Shown here piece by piece: positions 1-8,457 of a stretch of DNA of 64,000 nucleotides. The stretch's first letter is position 1; each line of letters opens with the position of its first letter. The position numbers and the translations under genes were made by a program. The notes below the pieces were generated by a model. That model worked only from the letters and a program-made list of their open reading frames with translations, did no database searches and was not told where the DNA came from. Source of the stretch: Sphingomonadaceae bacterium (lineage in GTDB: Bacteria > Pseudomonadota > Alphaproteobacteria > Sphingomonadales > Sphingomonadaceae); contig RFPL01000014.1 in assembly GCA_009926135.1 (NCBI GenBank), forward strand, positions 1 to 64,000, written 5' to 3'.

Positions 1-1
1 C

Positions 2-322
2 GACTGGGATAAGTCGGATATCACGCCGGAAGCGGCTTCGATCCTCGACAGCGCAGTCACGGCCTATGCCAACTGCGCCAACGTGCCGATCATGCTGGCC
101 GGTTATGCCGACCGTTCGGGTACGCCGAAGTACAACCAGGGCCTGTCGGAGCGTCGTAACGCTTCGGTCCGTGGCTACCTGACCTCGCGTGGTATCGCCG
201 ATGGCGCCATCACCAGCCAGGGCTTCGGTGAAAACAACCCGCGCGTGCCGACTGCTGACGGCGTCCGCGAACTCCAGAACCGCCGGGTGGAAATCACCTA
301 CGGTCCGGGTTCGGGCATGTAA
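2..322 (+). CDS. OmpA-family outer membrane protein, C-terminal part (5' end outside window)
   Basis: The frame is open from base 2 and ends at TAA 320-322, so only about the last 106 residues are present. They form an OmpA/Pal-type peptidoglycan-binding domain: a 'FDWDKSDIT-like' opening, then LAGYADRSG, GLSERRNASVRGYL, SQGFGENNP and the closing NRRVEI. The domain family binds diaminopimelate in peptidoglycan and anchors an outer membrane beta-barrel or lipoprotein to the wall. Whether the missing N-terminus is a barrel cannot be seen. A strong hairpin terminator follows 25 bases after the stop, so this is the last gene of its transcript. A second, unrelated OmpA-domain lipoprotein lies at 51885-52577. 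Confidence 0.93.
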   Translation, partial: DWDKSDITPEAASILDSAVTAYANCANVPIMLAGYADRSGTPKYNQGLSERRNASVRGYLTSRGIADGAITSQGFGENNPRVPTADGVRELQNRRVEITYGPGSGM

Positions 323-347
323 TCAGTCGCCGCAAGGTGCTAAGGTT

Positions 348-380
348 AAGGGGGTCGGAGCAATCCGGCCCCCTTTTCTT
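348..380 (+). terminator. Rho-independent terminator of the OmpA gene
   Basis: An 11-bp stem (348-358 with 365-375, one G-T wobble) closes a six-base AGCAAT loop and is followed by a T-rich run (374-380). It lies between the OmpA stop and the sodC start. The same GG-AGCAAT-CC loop closure occurs in the terminator at 22656-22690. Confidence 0.85.
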
Positions 381-408
381 ATGGGTGAGGGGTAAGTTGG
401 AGAGAACC

Positions 409-927
409 ATGCTGCGCTTGATACCATCCGCCCTCGCCGCCATCGTGCTGGCCAGCTGCACCACGGTTGATAGCCGGACCAGCAACCTGGCCACGGCCCA
501 GCTCAGCAATGCCGAAGGCCGTCCGGTTGGCACGGCCGTTGTTTATCGGCGGGCTGGCGAAACCACCGTCAGCGTGACGATCACTGGTACGCCCGGCGCG
601 GTGCAAGGCCTGCACCTTCACGCCGTCGGCAAGTGCGAGGCACCCTTCACCAGCGCTGGACCGCACCTCAATCCCGGCGCGCACCAGCACGGCAAGAACA
701 ACCCGCAGGGCGCGCACCTGGGAGATCTGCCCAATATCACCATCGACAAGGCAGGTCTGGGCACGGCCAGTGCCAGCCTGGGACTGGATGGGGCAGCCAT
801 CGACGCTGACCTGTTCGATGCCGATGGCACCGCCATCGTGCTCCACGCTGCGGCCGATGACTATCGCACCGATCCCTCGGGCAATAGCGGCGCACGGGTT
901 GCCTGCGGCGTACTGAAGCGCGCCTGA
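409..927 (+). CDS. sodC: Periplasmic lipoprotein Cu/Zn superoxide dismutase
   Basis: This 172-residue protein dismutates superoxide in the periplasm. The start at 409 gives a lipoprotein signal peptide ending in the lipobox LASC, with Cys17 as the lipidated residue; upstream in-frame codons would destroy the signal and overlap the terminator. Copper and zinc ligands are visible: HLH at 69-71, GPHLNPGAHQHG at 85-95, AHLGD near 103, and the late His in IVLHA near 146. Cys76 and Cys166 (VACG) form the family disulfide. An 'AGAG' run stands just before the ATG. The gene is convergent with the MFS gene and shares its terminator hairpin, with the stop codon inside the stem. Confidence 0.93.
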   Translation: MLRLIPSALAAIVLASCTTVDSRTSNLATAQLSNAEGRPVGTAVVYRRAGETTVSVTITGTPGAVQGLHLHAVGKCEAPFTSAGPHLNPGAHQHGKNNPQGAHLGDLPNITIDKAGLGTASASLGLDGAAIDADLFDADGTAIVLHAAADDYRTDPSGNSGARVACGVLKRA

Positions 928-944
928 TCCCTCAGATCAGGCGC
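920..944. terminator. Bidirectional hairpin containing both convergent stop codons
   Basis: A perfect 10-bp inverted repeat (920-929 and 935-944) with a 5-base loop. The TGA of sodC (925-927) lies in the left arm and the complement of the MFS gene's TGA (937-939) in the right arm. A short T/C run follows at 945-950. It can act on transcripts from either side. Confidence 0.7.
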
Positions 945-2517
945 TTTCCCCCGCCCGCTCAACCAGCGTAGCTTCGGCCTGCGGCACAGTCTTGTAAGCA
1001 TAAAGCAGCAGCGCGACAGCCGGCGGCGCAACCGCGATCAGCGAGAGTATCCCGGTCCTGAGGTCGCCAACCAGCTTGCCATTGACCATCGTTCCGGCGA
1101 GGTCAGATACCTGCCCGACCATATAGGGTCCGAAGCACAAACCGACGAGCGTCGTGCCAAGGAAGAACGACGCCGTGGCCGTCCCGCGCATCCGCGGCAG
1201 GACCAGGTCCTGAGTGGTTGCAGCTGCAGCGCCCAGCGCCGCGGCCGCGAACAGCCCGGCCAGGAAATTCATGACGTAGAACAGTGCCGGATTGGGCGTT
1301 GTATATCCGATCCAGATCGGCAGCGCCGGCGCAATGACCCCGAACAGAATCAGGATGATTCGCCCGGCAGGGTTCTTCGCACGCAGCATATCTGCCACTC
1401 GCCCGCCAATGATCACGCCGAGGAAGCCGCTCACCGCGCCATTTGCACCCAACCAGAAGGCCAGCTGGTCCTTGGGCAGCTTGAGCACCTGTTCGGCATA
1501 AGGCGCGGACCAGAAGGCCAGGCCATAGGCGGTCAACGAGACCATGGAATAGCCCAGCGTGGTACAGATGAAGGCCGGGGTGCCCCAGATCAGGCGGAAC
1601 GTAGCCGGATCCTTCTGACGCAGCACACTCGCCCAGGAAAACACCGCATAATAGCCCAGCGCGACCGCCGACCATTGCGGCAGGTTGCCTGTCAGCTGGA
1701 TCATGATCCAGGCAAAGGTGCAGAGCCCGGCAGCAACCGCCACGTTGATGGTCAGCGCCGCCACCCCGCGGCGAGCCGCACCGATCAGCGTAAAGGGCGG
1801 CACGATGGTCGACAGGTCGGCGAAGAACTCGGCAAAGGGTCGCGGTGAGCTGTGGCTGATTGTGCCATCCATGGCACCGCGGACCGGCTCGCGCAGGGTT
1901 GAAACCCACAACGCGACAAGGACACCGGGTATCCCCACCGCCAGGAAGGCCGCGTGCCAGCCGACCAGTCCCATGGGCCCACCATCAGGATAAGCGGCAT
2001 TCCAGACCTGGCTGATCTTGGCCCCGATCAGCAGCGAAACGCCGCCGCCAAGGTACAGGCCCGAGGAGTAGATCGCGAGCGCGGTAGCGCGCTGGCGCTT
2101 CGGGAAATAGTCCGAGATCAGGGAATAGGCGGTTGGACTGGCAGTCGCCTCGCCGACGCCGACCCCCATGCGGGCCAAGGTCAACGTCACCTGGCTGCGC
2201 GCAAAGCCTGAAAGCGCCGTCATGGTGGACCACAATGCCAGTCCGATGCTGAGCAGTTTCACACGGCTCCAGTTATCCGCCAGCCGGCCGAGCGGAATGC
2301 CGAACAAGGCATAGAACACCGCAAAGGCTGCCCCGCCCAGGAAGCCCATGTCGCTGTCGGTCAGGTTGAGGTCAGCCTTGATCTCCAACGCCAGGATCGA
2401 GATGATCTGCCGGTCTATGAAGTTGAGGATATAGACCACCACCAGGACGCTGAGCACGTACCAGCTATAGCGCGTTGCTTCGCGCGGAGGGGCAGCATTA
2501 TCCTGAGCTTCGGTCAC
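937..2517 (-). CDS. MFS transporter, spinster-like family
   Basis: A 526-residue inner membrane protein with about 12 hydrophobic segments. The N-terminal half carries NFIDRQIIS in the first membrane helix and the MFS loop signature GRLADNWSR between helices 2 and 3, in the style of spinster-like major facilitator proteins. The substrate cannot be read from sequence. I place the start at GTG 2515-2517: it has GGGAGAG upstream at normal spacing and avoids the overlap with queC that a longer frame would need. The gene follows queC by 26 bases on the same strand and may be cotranscribed. A long loop near residues 220-260 (after LREPVRG) is hydrophilic. Confidence 0.88.
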   Translation of the reverse strand: MTEAQDNAAPPREATRYSWYVLSVLVVVYILNFIDRQIISILALEIKADLNLTDSDMGFLGGAAFAVFYALFGIPLGRLADNWSRVKLLSIGLALWSTMTALSGFARSQVTLTLARMGVGVGEATASPTAYSLISDYFPKRQRATALAIYSSGLYLGGGVSLLIGAKISQVWNAAYPDGGPMGLVGWHAAFLAVGIPGVLVALWVSTLREPVRGAMDGTISHSSPRPFAEFFADLSTIVPPFTLIGAARRGVAALTINVAVAAGLCTFAWIMIQLTGNLPQWSAVALGYYAVFSWASVLRQKDPATFRLIWGTPAFICTTLGYSMVSLTAYGLAFWSAPYAEQVLKLPKDQLAFWLGANGAVSGFLGVIIGGRVADMLRAKNPAGRIILILFGVIAPALPIWIGYTTPNPALFYVMNFLAGLFAAAALGAAAATTQDLVLPRMRGTATASFFLGTTLVGLCFGPYMVGQVSDLAGTMVNGKLVGDLRTGILSLIAVAPPAVALLLYAYKTVPQAEATLVERAGESA

Positions 2518-2543
2518 TGGTCTCTCCCTGGATGTCTTGTTCT

Positions 2544-3245
2544 TTAGGCCGCGTAACGGGTTGGATCGACCAGCCCGGCCTTGGCAAAGCCCTCGCGCCG
2601 CAGGCGGCAACTATCGCACAGCCCGCAGGCAGAGCCATCCGGCTGCGGATCGTAGCAGGACCAGCTCAGGCCAGCATCAAGCCCCAACCGGTGCGCTTCG
2701 GTTGCAATTTCCGCCTTGCCAAGGAACTGCAGCGGCGCATGGATCTGCCATTGACCCCCTTCTGCGCCGGCTTTCGTCGCCACTTGAGCAAGGTCCTGGA
2801 AGCCGGCGATGAATTCCGGGCGGCAATCGGGATAGCCGGAGTAGTCGAGCGCGTTCACTCCGATGAACAGGTCACGCACCCCCAGTGCCTCGGCCCAGGC
2901 GAGGGTCAGCGAAAGGAACACCAGGTTGCGCGCCGGGACATAGGTAACCGGGATATCCGGCCCGACACCGTCCTTGGGCACGGCAATATCATCTGTCAGT
3001 GCCGAACCGCCGAAGCGCGAAAGGTCGAGCGGCAGGATCACGTGGCGCAGTGCACCAATACGCTCGGCGATTGCCGTGGCCGCGTCGATTTCCCGGCGAT
3101 GGCGCTGATTGTAATCGATCGTCAGCGCATTGACCGCATAGCCCGCCTCGCGCGCGAGTCCGGCCACAACCATCGAATCAAGCCCGCCCGACAGGAGCAC
3201 GACAGCCTGGCGCTGTTGAGAATTTGCAGCGGAAGACATTGCCAT
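2544..3245 (-). CDS. queC: 7-cyano-7-deazaguanine synthase
   Basis: This 233-residue cytosolic enzyme uses ATP and ammonia to convert 7-carboxy-7-deazaguanine to preQ0 in queuosine tRNA-modification synthesis. The PP-loop SGGLDS sits at residues 19-24. A four-cysteine zinc site lies near the C-terminus: Cys197, Cys207, Cys210 and Cys213 (SCYDPQ...CGLCDSC). Length and motif order match QueC. No queD or queE is next to it, so the pathway must be completed elsewhere. No clear ribosome binding site precedes the ATG at 3245; an ATG two codons later is equally possible. Confidence 0.94.
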   Translation of the reverse strand: MAMSSAANSQQRQAVVLLSGGLDSMVVAGLAREAGYAVNALTIDYNQRHRREIDAATAIAERIGALRHVILPLDLSRFGGSALTDDIAVPKDGVGPDIPVTYVPARNLVFLSLTLAWAEALGVRDLFIGVNALDYSGYPDCRPEFIAGFQDLAQVATKAGAEGGQWQIHAPLQFLGKAEIATEAHRLGLDAGLSWSCYDPQPDGSACGLCDSCRLRREGFAKAGLVDPTRYAA

Positions 3246-3286
3246 CGGGCTAGCGTGAGCGCGGCCTTATGGCAACCGCGCCGTGC

Positions 3287-3697
3287 TCAGTTGCCGCATT
3301 CACCCGTGCGGCGCGCTTCCGCAACGAATTCGAACGGCAGGCCCTCGGCAATCCCCTGAGTCTGGATCTGGACCAATCGGCCCGTTTCACGGCGAATGCT
3401 GGTCCGGCCATAACCGCGCCCGCGGCAGGTGTACTGCACGGTTACTTGATCGGCCCGGTCATCGATCACCAGCCGATCGCAATTAAGGGCCTCGTGTCGC
3501 AACTGGATCAGTTTGCGGCCATTATCGATGCAGATCGGATAGGTCCGGCGGGTGCCATCGCGCAGCCGGATCTCCCAGCGCCCCGGTTCGATCTGATCGA
3601 GCATGCCAAGCGCCGGTCGCTGGCTTGATGCGGGCACGGCCAGAATCGCCCAGCCCGCCATGACCATAGCCGCTACTCGTACCGCAATCTTGCGCAA
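3287..3697 (-). CDS. Small secreted protein, possibly DUF3617-like
   Basis: A 136-residue protein with an N-terminal signal sequence (about residues 1-25, hydrophobic AAMVMAGWAILAV) and a mature part with three cysteines (PICIDN, ALNCDR, QYTCRG) plus a C-terminal TGEC. The phrase 'LDQIEPGRWEI' and the cysteine spacing recall DUF3617 proteins of sphingomonads, which have no known function. I choose a TTG start at 3695-3697 because GGGGAGAAG lies 7-9 bases upstream and the signal peptide begins there; the frame stays open further upstream without a site. It lies 41 bases upstream of queC on the same strand. Confidence 0.6.
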   Translation of the reverse strand: MRKIAVRVAAMVMAGWAILAVPASSQRPALGMLDQIEPGRWEIRLRDGTRRTYPICIDNGRKLIQLRHEALNCDRLVIDDRADQVTVQYTCRGRGYGRTSIRRETGRLVQIQTQGIAEGLPFEFVAEARRTGECGN

Positions 3698-3808
3698 TTC
3701 GCTTCTCCCCCCGGTCGCCCTTCCCAATGAACGGACCGGCAATGGGTTTCTGCTTGTATCATGGCGTCGACTGCCGCCAAAGCGTGTCATTTTATCGACG
3801 AACCGTTG

Positions 3809-4717
3809 TCACATCTCGATCTGGAACAGCTTCGAGCAGAAAGCGCAGTCCACTTCGATCGCGCCAGCGTCGTTGCGCATTTCGATCCTGTCGGCTTCCG
3901 GGAATTTGGCCAGAACCGCCTGGTAATGATCGATTGAGCAGCGGCAGCCACGCTGGAGTGTGCCGCCGGTCTCAACCCGGACTTCTGATTCGTCGTGAAA
4001 CAGCCGCCAGACCAGTGCCTCCAGCGACAGGTCAGGATCAACCAGCTCTTCCGGCCGCGTGCTGCCAGCAAGGGCGGCGACGTGTTCCCACTCCGGGTGA
4101 TCCATGCGGACATGAAGCCGTTCGCGGCCCTCCTCGCTCTCGGCAAGGTGCTGGACCAGGACGCCTCCGCCAATGCAGCCCGCCGCACCGTCGCCGATCC
4201 CGACCCGGATCAGCGTTGGCACCTGCTCGCTCTGCGCGAAATAGCTTTCGCAGGCTTCGGCCAGGCTCGCACCTTCTAGCGGAACGATGCCCTGGTACCG
4301 CTGGCCGGTGGCCGCCAGATCGAAGGTCACGGCCAGGTAACCCTTGCCGAACAATGCAAATAGCGAAGGGTCGCGGCCCAGCATCGCCAGCCGTTCCGGA
4401 TCATGGCGAACATAACCGCGCAGATCACCATCGCGGTAATCACAAACCAGCAGATCAACCACGCCGGCCTCGGTCTGGGCCTGCATGGTCAATTGGCTAC
4501 CCTCATCCTTGAGCAGGGTGCCGAGCAGGGCGGTCAAGACCAGCGCCTCGGCCAGTAGCCGGCGGATCGGCGGCGGGTAATCATGCGCAGTCAGGATCGT
4601 GTCCAGCACCGGCCCCAGCCGCACGACCCGCCCGCGGGCATCGCGCCCGGGGATCGAAAAGCGTAGCACGCGGTCGTAACCGGTCTCACCCTCGGCAATG
4701 TGCTCTGGCAAGCTCAC
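3809..4717 (-). CDS. hslO: Redox-regulated chaperone Hsp33
   Basis: A 302-residue cytosolic holdase activated by oxidation. The four zinc-binding cysteines form the C-terminal switch: CxC (RGCRCS) followed about 30 residues later by CxxC (DCAFCS). The N-terminal two-thirds fits the Hsp33 core, with [17 protein letters not shown] and a KGYLAVTFD segment. Translation starts at GTG 4715-4717, which overlaps the argF stop by four bases (GTGA), so the two are probably translationally coupled. It is the last gene of an argD-argF-hslO operon, an arrangement common in alphaproteobacteria. Confidence 0.95.
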   Translation of the reverse strand: MSLPEHIAEGETGYDRVLRFSIPGRDARGRVVRLGPVLDTILTAHDYPPPIRRLLAEALVLTALLGTLLKDEGSQLTMQAQTEAGVVDLLVCDYRDGDLRGYVRHDPERLAMLGRDPSLFALFGKGYLAVTFDLAATGQRYQGIVPLEGASLAEACESYFAQSEQVPTLIRVGIGDGAAGCIGGGVLVQHLAESEEGRERLHVRMDHPEWEHVAALAGSTRPEELVDPDLSLEALVWRLFHDESEVRVETGGTLQRGCRCSIDHYQAVLAKFPEADRIEMRNDAGAIEVDCAFCSKLFQIEM

Positions 4718-5640
4718 AGCTGGCCGAATACCCAGCGCAGCACGCTTTTCTGGGCGTGGATGCGGTTCTCAGCCTCGTCCCAGACCGCAGATTGCGGGCC
4801 ATCGATCACCGGGTCAGTCACTTCCTCGCCGCGGTGCGCCGGAAGGCAGTGCAGGAAGGTTGCACCGGAGCCCGCCAGCGCCATCAGCCGCTCGTCGACC
4901 TGGAACGGCGCCATGGCCGCCAGCTTGTTGTGCGCATGATCCTGCCCCATCGACACCCAGGTATCGGTCACCACCACGTCGGCCCCGCGTGCCGCTTCTG
5001 CGGCATCGTTGGTCAGGGTGATGGTTGCGCCAAGCGCCCGGGCGCGTGCGATGTAGCCGGTGTCGGGCTCATAGCCCCTGGGCGTGCCGACCCGGACGTT
5101 GAAGTGGAGCAGGCCGGCCGCCTCGATGATCGAGTTGAGTACGTTGTTACCATCGCCCAGCCAGGCAATTTCCAGCCCCGGCAGCGCCTTGCCGCGCTCC
5201 AGCAGGGTCAGCAGGTCGGCCATGATCTGGCAGGGATGGCTTTCGTCGGTCAAACCGTTGATCACCGGCACGCTGGCGTAGTGAGCCAATTCCTCGATCT
5301 TGGCGTGATCATCGGTCCGCAGCATGATCGCATCAACCATCCGGCTGAGGACGCGGGCCGTATCGGCAATGGTCTCGCCGCGGCCGAGCTGGCTTGTGCC
5401 GGATTCAAGCGTGATCGCGCTGCCGCCCAGTTGCCGCATCGCCATGTCGAAAGAGACGCGCGTGCGGGTCGAGTTCTTCTCGAACACCATGGCCAGCACG
5501 TGGCCGGCCAGCGGTGCGTCGGCATCCGGCTTGCCCTTGGGCCAGTTGGTCCGAGCCGTCTTGCGATCAAGCGCATCGCCCAGCATAGCGGCGAGGCTAT
5601 CGCTCCCCGCATCGGCGAGATTCAGGAAGTGCCGGGTCAC
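4714..5640 (-). CDS. argF: Ornithine carbamoyltransferase
   Basis: This 308-residue cytosolic enzyme makes citrulline from ornithine and carbamoyl phosphate in arginine synthesis. The carbamoyl-phosphate loop STRTR is at residues 57-61. [11 protein letters not shown] and the late HCLPAHRG, which carries the catalytic cysteine and ornithine-site residues, are both present. Length is normal. The start is GTG at 5638-5640, inside a GTGA overlap with the argD stop. Downstream the stop overlaps the hslO start in the same way. Confidence 0.96.
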   Translation of the reverse strand: MTRHFLNLADAGSDSLAAMLGDALDRKTARTNWPKGKPDADAPLAGHVLAMVFEKNSTRTRVSFDMAMRQLGGSAITLESGTSQLGRGETIADTARVLSRMVDAIMLRTDDHAKIEELAHYASVPVINGLTDESHPCQIMADLLTLLERGKALPGLEIAWLGDGNNVLNSIIEAAGLLHFNVRVGTPRGYEPDTGYIARARALGATITLTNDAAEAARGADVVVTDTWVSMGQDHAHNKLAAMAPFQVDERLMALAGSGATFLHCLPAHRGEEVTDPVIDGPQSAVWDEAENRIHAQKSVLRWVFGQL

Positions 5641-6830
5641 TGAACGGGCTCCGGCGGCTGGAAGCTGGCCGCGCCGGCGGAAAGCTTGTCGAAGAACTCG
5701 TCGATCTCGGCGTCGCCGATCACCAGCGGCGGAACAAGCCGCAAGGTATTATCCCCGGCGGCAACAGTCAGCAGGTGGTGGTTGTCGCGCAGGTGCGCCA
5801 CGAAACCGCGAGCCTCGAACTTCATCTTGATCCCCAGCATCAGACCCTTGCCACGAACCAGTTCGAACAGGTCAGGGTAATTGCCAATGAATTGTTCCAG
5901 CCTGCTGCGCAGTCGTTCGCTGGTGGTGCGAACCTGCGCCAGGAACGCATCGTTGGCGACGGCATCGAGGACGGCCTCGGCTGCGGCCATGGCAAGCGGA
6001 TTGCCGCCATAGGTCGAACCATGGGTGCCGACCACCATGCCGCGCGCGGCCTTTTCGGTGGCGAGGCAGGCGCCGATCGGGAACCCGCCGCCAAGACCCT
6101 TGGCCGTGGCAACCACATCCGGAACGATCCCGTATTGCTCATAGGCATAGAGCGTACCCGAACGGGCCACGCCGCACTGCACCTCGTCAAGCGCCAGCAT
6201 CAGGTCATATTCGTCAGCCAATGCGCGCAGGCCCTGCATGAATTCGTCCGAGGCCGGGCGGATCCCGCCTTCACCCTGAACCGGCTCGACTAGGAAGCCG
6301 GCGGTGTTCGGACCGATCGCCGCCTTCGCGCCTTCGAGATCGTCGAAATCAACGTACTTGAACCCAGGCAGCAGTGGCAGGAAGCCCTTGTGCATCTTCT
6401 CCTGGTTCGACGCGCTGATCGTCGCCATGGTCCGCCCGTGGAAGGCATTCTTGAAGGTGATGATCTCGTATTTGTGATCGTTGCCGGCATGGCTGTGATA
6501 GGCCCGAATGGTCTTGATCGCGCATTCCACCGCTTCGGCACCCGAATTGGTAAAGAACACAGTGTCGGCAAAGGTCAGGTCGACCAGCCGCTGGGCCAGA
6601 TGCTCTCCCTGGGGGCTGCCATAAAGGTTCGACACGTGCATCAGCGTTTCGGCCTGCCGCTGGATCGCGCCGATCAACCCCTTGTGCGAATGGCCCAGCA
6701 GGTTGACCGCGATCCCTGCCGCGAAATCGAGATATCGCTGCCCGTCTTCCCCGATCAGGTGGCAGTGCTCACCGCGCACCGGCCGAAAGCCGCAGCGGGG
6801 ATAGACTGGCATGAGCGGAGTGATCGACAT
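5637..6830 (-). CDS. argD: Acetylornithine aminotransferase
   Basis: A 397-residue PLP-dependent class III aminotransferase acting in arginine synthesis (and often also on N-succinyl-diaminopimelate). Visible motifs are [12 protein letters not shown], the cofactor-contact LALDEVQCG, and [13 protein letters not shown] with the PLP lysine. The start at 6830 is supported by AAAGGAAA eight bases upstream; a longer frame exists but its extra 17 residues are not family-like. It is the first gene of argD-argF-hslO, with a promoter expected in 6831-6878. Confidence 0.95.
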   Translation of the reverse strand: MSITPLMPVYPRCGFRPVRGEHCHLIGEDGQRYLDFAAGIAVNLLGHSHKGLIGAIQRQAETLMHVSNLYGSPQGEHLAQRLVDLTFADTVFFTNSGAEAVECAIKTIRAYHSHAGNDHKYEIITFKNAFHGRTMATISASNQEKMHKGFLPLLPGFKYVDFDDLEGAKAAIGPNTAGFLVEPVQGEGGIRPASDEFMQGLRALADEYDLMLALDEVQCGVARSGTLYAYEQYGIVPDVVATAKGLGGGFPIGACLATEKAARGMVVGTHGSTYGGNPLAMAAAEAVLDAVANDAFLAQVRTTSERLRSRLEQFIGNYPDLFELVRGKGLMLGIKMKFEARGFVAHLRDNHHLLTVAAGDNTLRLVPPLVIGDAEIDEFFDKLSAGAASFQPPEPVQ

Positions 6831-6878
6831 CGCTGATTTCCTTTGCTGGATGCGAGATATGCATGAATTGGAAAACGA

Positions 6879-6910
6879 CAAATGGCGGCCCCGCTAAGGG
6901 CCGCCATTTG
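6879..6910 (-). terminator. Terminator downstream of the cold-shock gene
   Basis: A perfect 12-bp stem (6879-6890 with 6899-6910) with an 8-base loop. Read on the minus strand it is followed by GTCGTTTTCC. A smaller hairpin (7-bp arms 6934-6940 and 6945-6951, loop CAAC) lies between it and the cold-shock stop codon. Together they separate csp from argD. Confidence 0.8.
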
Positions 6911-6966
6911 CGGAGTTCTAGGCCGTGGATTGCCCCTGGGCAACCCCAGGGACTGGCACTTGCAGG

Positions 6967-7728
6967 TCAGCCCTGCAGCGGCACCAGGTTCACGGCCGAA
7001 TACTTGCCTCGTCGGTCGACTTCGATGTCGAACTCAACGCGGTCACCCTCGTTGAGACCCGACATGCCCGAGCGCTCAACTGCGCTGATGTGCACGAAGG
7101 CATCGGGCTGGCCGTCATCACGGGTGATGAAACCAAAGCCCTTCATCGAGTTGAAGAACTTGACCGTGCCGGTCGCCTTGTCGCCCGTCAGCTCGCGCTG
7201 CGGAGCAGCTTCGCGCTTGGGAGCGGCAATGACATCGCCCACGACTTCGAGGTCGCTGGCCGAAACCTTGCCACCACGATCGACCAGGGTGAACTTCAGC
7301 TGCTGGCCCTCGGCCAGGCTTTCCAGCCCGGCGCGCTCAACCGCGCTGATATGCACGAACACGTCTTCGCCGCCTTCGTCGCGCTGGATGAAGCCGAAGC
7401 CCTTGCCCGCGTTGAAGAACTTGACGGTGCCCGAACCTTCGCCGACGACCTGGGCCGGCATGCCGCCACCACCGCCGCCACGGGGAGCGCCGCCACCGAA
7501 GCCGCCGCCACCGCCGCCGCGGGGAGCGCCGCCGCCGAAGCCGCCACGATCACCGCCGCCAAAACCGCGGCTTGGGCCACCGAATCCACCACGATCGCCA
7601 CCGCCGAAACGGTCACCGCCACCGAAGCGGTCTCCACCACCGCCGCCTGCGAACGGATCAAAACTTTCTTCGCCGAAACCGTCGCGCTTGTCACGGCCAC
7701 GGCCGCGACGTCCTCTATCAAAACCCAT
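6967..7728 (-). CDS. Two-domain cold-shock protein with Gly/Arg-rich N-terminus
   Basis: A 253-residue RNA/DNA-binding protein. It has two cold-shock domains, about residues 99-164 and 186-250, each with RNP1 KGFGFI (109-114, 196-201) and RNP2 V/AFVHI (123-127, 210-214). Residues 1-90 are low complexity: a basic start (MGFDRGRRGRGRDKRD) and then repeats of the kind GGGDRFGG and GGFGGGAPRGG. Domain duplication is common in alphaproteobacteria; the RGG-like extension suggests added RNA binding or self-association. I choose ATG 7726-7728, where the basic motif begins; the longer frame upstream has no family-like sequence. No good ribosome binding site is visible, and the leader has structure (see 7733-7797). 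Confidence 0.9.
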   Translation of the reverse strand: MGFDRGRRGRGRDKRDGFGEESFDPFAGGGGGDRFGGGDRFGGGDRGGFGGPSRGFGGGDRGGFGGGAPRGGGGGGFGGGAPRGGGGGGMPAQVVGEGSGTVKFFNAGKGFGFIQRDEGGEDVFVHISAVERAGLESLAEGQQLKFTLVDRGGKVSASDLEVVGDVIAAPKREAAPQRELTGDKATGTVKFFNSMKGFGFITRDDGQPDAFVHISAVERSGMSGLNEGDRVEFDIEVDRRGKYSAVNLVPLQG

Positions 7729-7732
7729 AAAC

Positions 7733-7797
7733 CGAAACGCACTTTCGTATCGTCCGCCGGTTCGCAGCCCCGGCCGTGCGGACGAAACGCACCGGGG
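7733..7797 (-). promoter_or_regulatory. Structured leader of the cold-shock gene with repeated decamer
   Basis: On the minus strand a hairpin formed by 7768-7772 plus 7776-7780 with 7788-7792 plus 7793-7797 (two 5-bp helices, 3-base bulge, 7-base loop) lies 40-70 bases before the start codon. The decamer GTGCGTTTCG in one arm (7783-7792) is repeated at 7733-7742, exactly where a ribosome binding site would sit. The remaining opposite arm could therefore pair with either copy. Function is inferred only. The rest of the 291-base gap to 8020 shows nothing else that I can support. Confidence 0.4.
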
Positions 7798-8019
7798 AGG
7801 CAGACGCGGCGGAATCTGGGCCGCAAAACTGCAATGCTGGTGATAACTCATCTGTAGCCCCTTGGCGAATCGAATCGCGCAACCGCCTGCGGGGTGCGGA
7901 AAACTGTGACATTTCTGCCGAAACGGCTTGATTGGGCGGGTTGCAAGAGTTGCTTGGCAAGGCCTGCGACGAGGGCTAGGCGGTCCGCTATACCAGCTTG
8001 CCAACGGGGTGCCGCGCCG

Positions 8020-8451
8020 ATGTTTCACCGCCTGACCGATTCCGTGCTCGCCAGTCCGCAGATCTCGATTGCGGACCTGAGCGAGGCCAAGGCGCTGGGT
8101 GTCAGCCTGGTGATCAACAACCGCCCCGAAGGCGAAACGAGTGACCAGGTTCCCGGCTCCGAGATCGAGGCCGCGGCCCGCGCACTCGGCATGGACTATG
8201 TGGCAATCCCTGTGACCCACGCCGGCTTTTCCGGTCCACAGGTCGAGGCCATGGCCACGGCCCTGAAGAGCACTGCGGGCAAGGTGCTGGCCTATTGCCG
8301 GTCTGGCACGCGATCGACGCTGCTCTGGGCTCTGGCCCAGGCACAGGCCGGTGCGGATCTTGATGCAGTGGCAGCGCAAGCGGCGGATGCGGGGTACGAC
8401 GTTACCCCGGTCCGGCCGCTGATGGACATGCTCAAGGCGCGCAGCGGGTAA
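8020..8451 (+). CDS. TIGR01244-family phosphatase-like (DUF442) protein
   Basis: A 143-residue cytosolic protein of the small family with a dual-specificity-phosphatase/rhodanese-like fold. The active loop is AYCRSGTRS with Cys93 as the presumed nucleophile; its Cys-to-Arg spacing is C-x4-R, one residue shorter than the classic C-x5-R phosphatase loop and closer to rhodanese loops. NNRPEGET and a DYVAIPV strand match family members, which also occur fused to beta-lactamase-like hydrolases (Blh). The reaction is not known for this protein. The start at 8020 fits the family N-terminus (MFHRLTDSV). It begins a rightward run with the next two genes. Confidence 0.82.
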   Translation: MFHRLTDSVLASPQISIADLSEAKALGVSLVINNRPEGETSDQVPGSEIEAAARALGMDYVAIPVTHAGFSGPQVEAMATALKSTAGKVLAYCRSGTRSTLLWALAQAQAGADLDAVAAQAADAGYDVTPVRPLMDMLKARSG

Positions 8452-8457
8452 GCGGCG

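Noticed and set aside
7440..7690. Short tandem-like repeats that could suggest a CRISPR or satellite array
   Set aside because: They encode Gly-rich motifs in the cold-shock protein in frame, without spacers of constant length.
7729..8379. Upstream extension of the cold-shock reading frame to 470 codons
   Set aside because: The added part is antisense to the phosphatase-like gene and lacks cold-shock or RGG character; the basic MGFDRG start is the family-like one.
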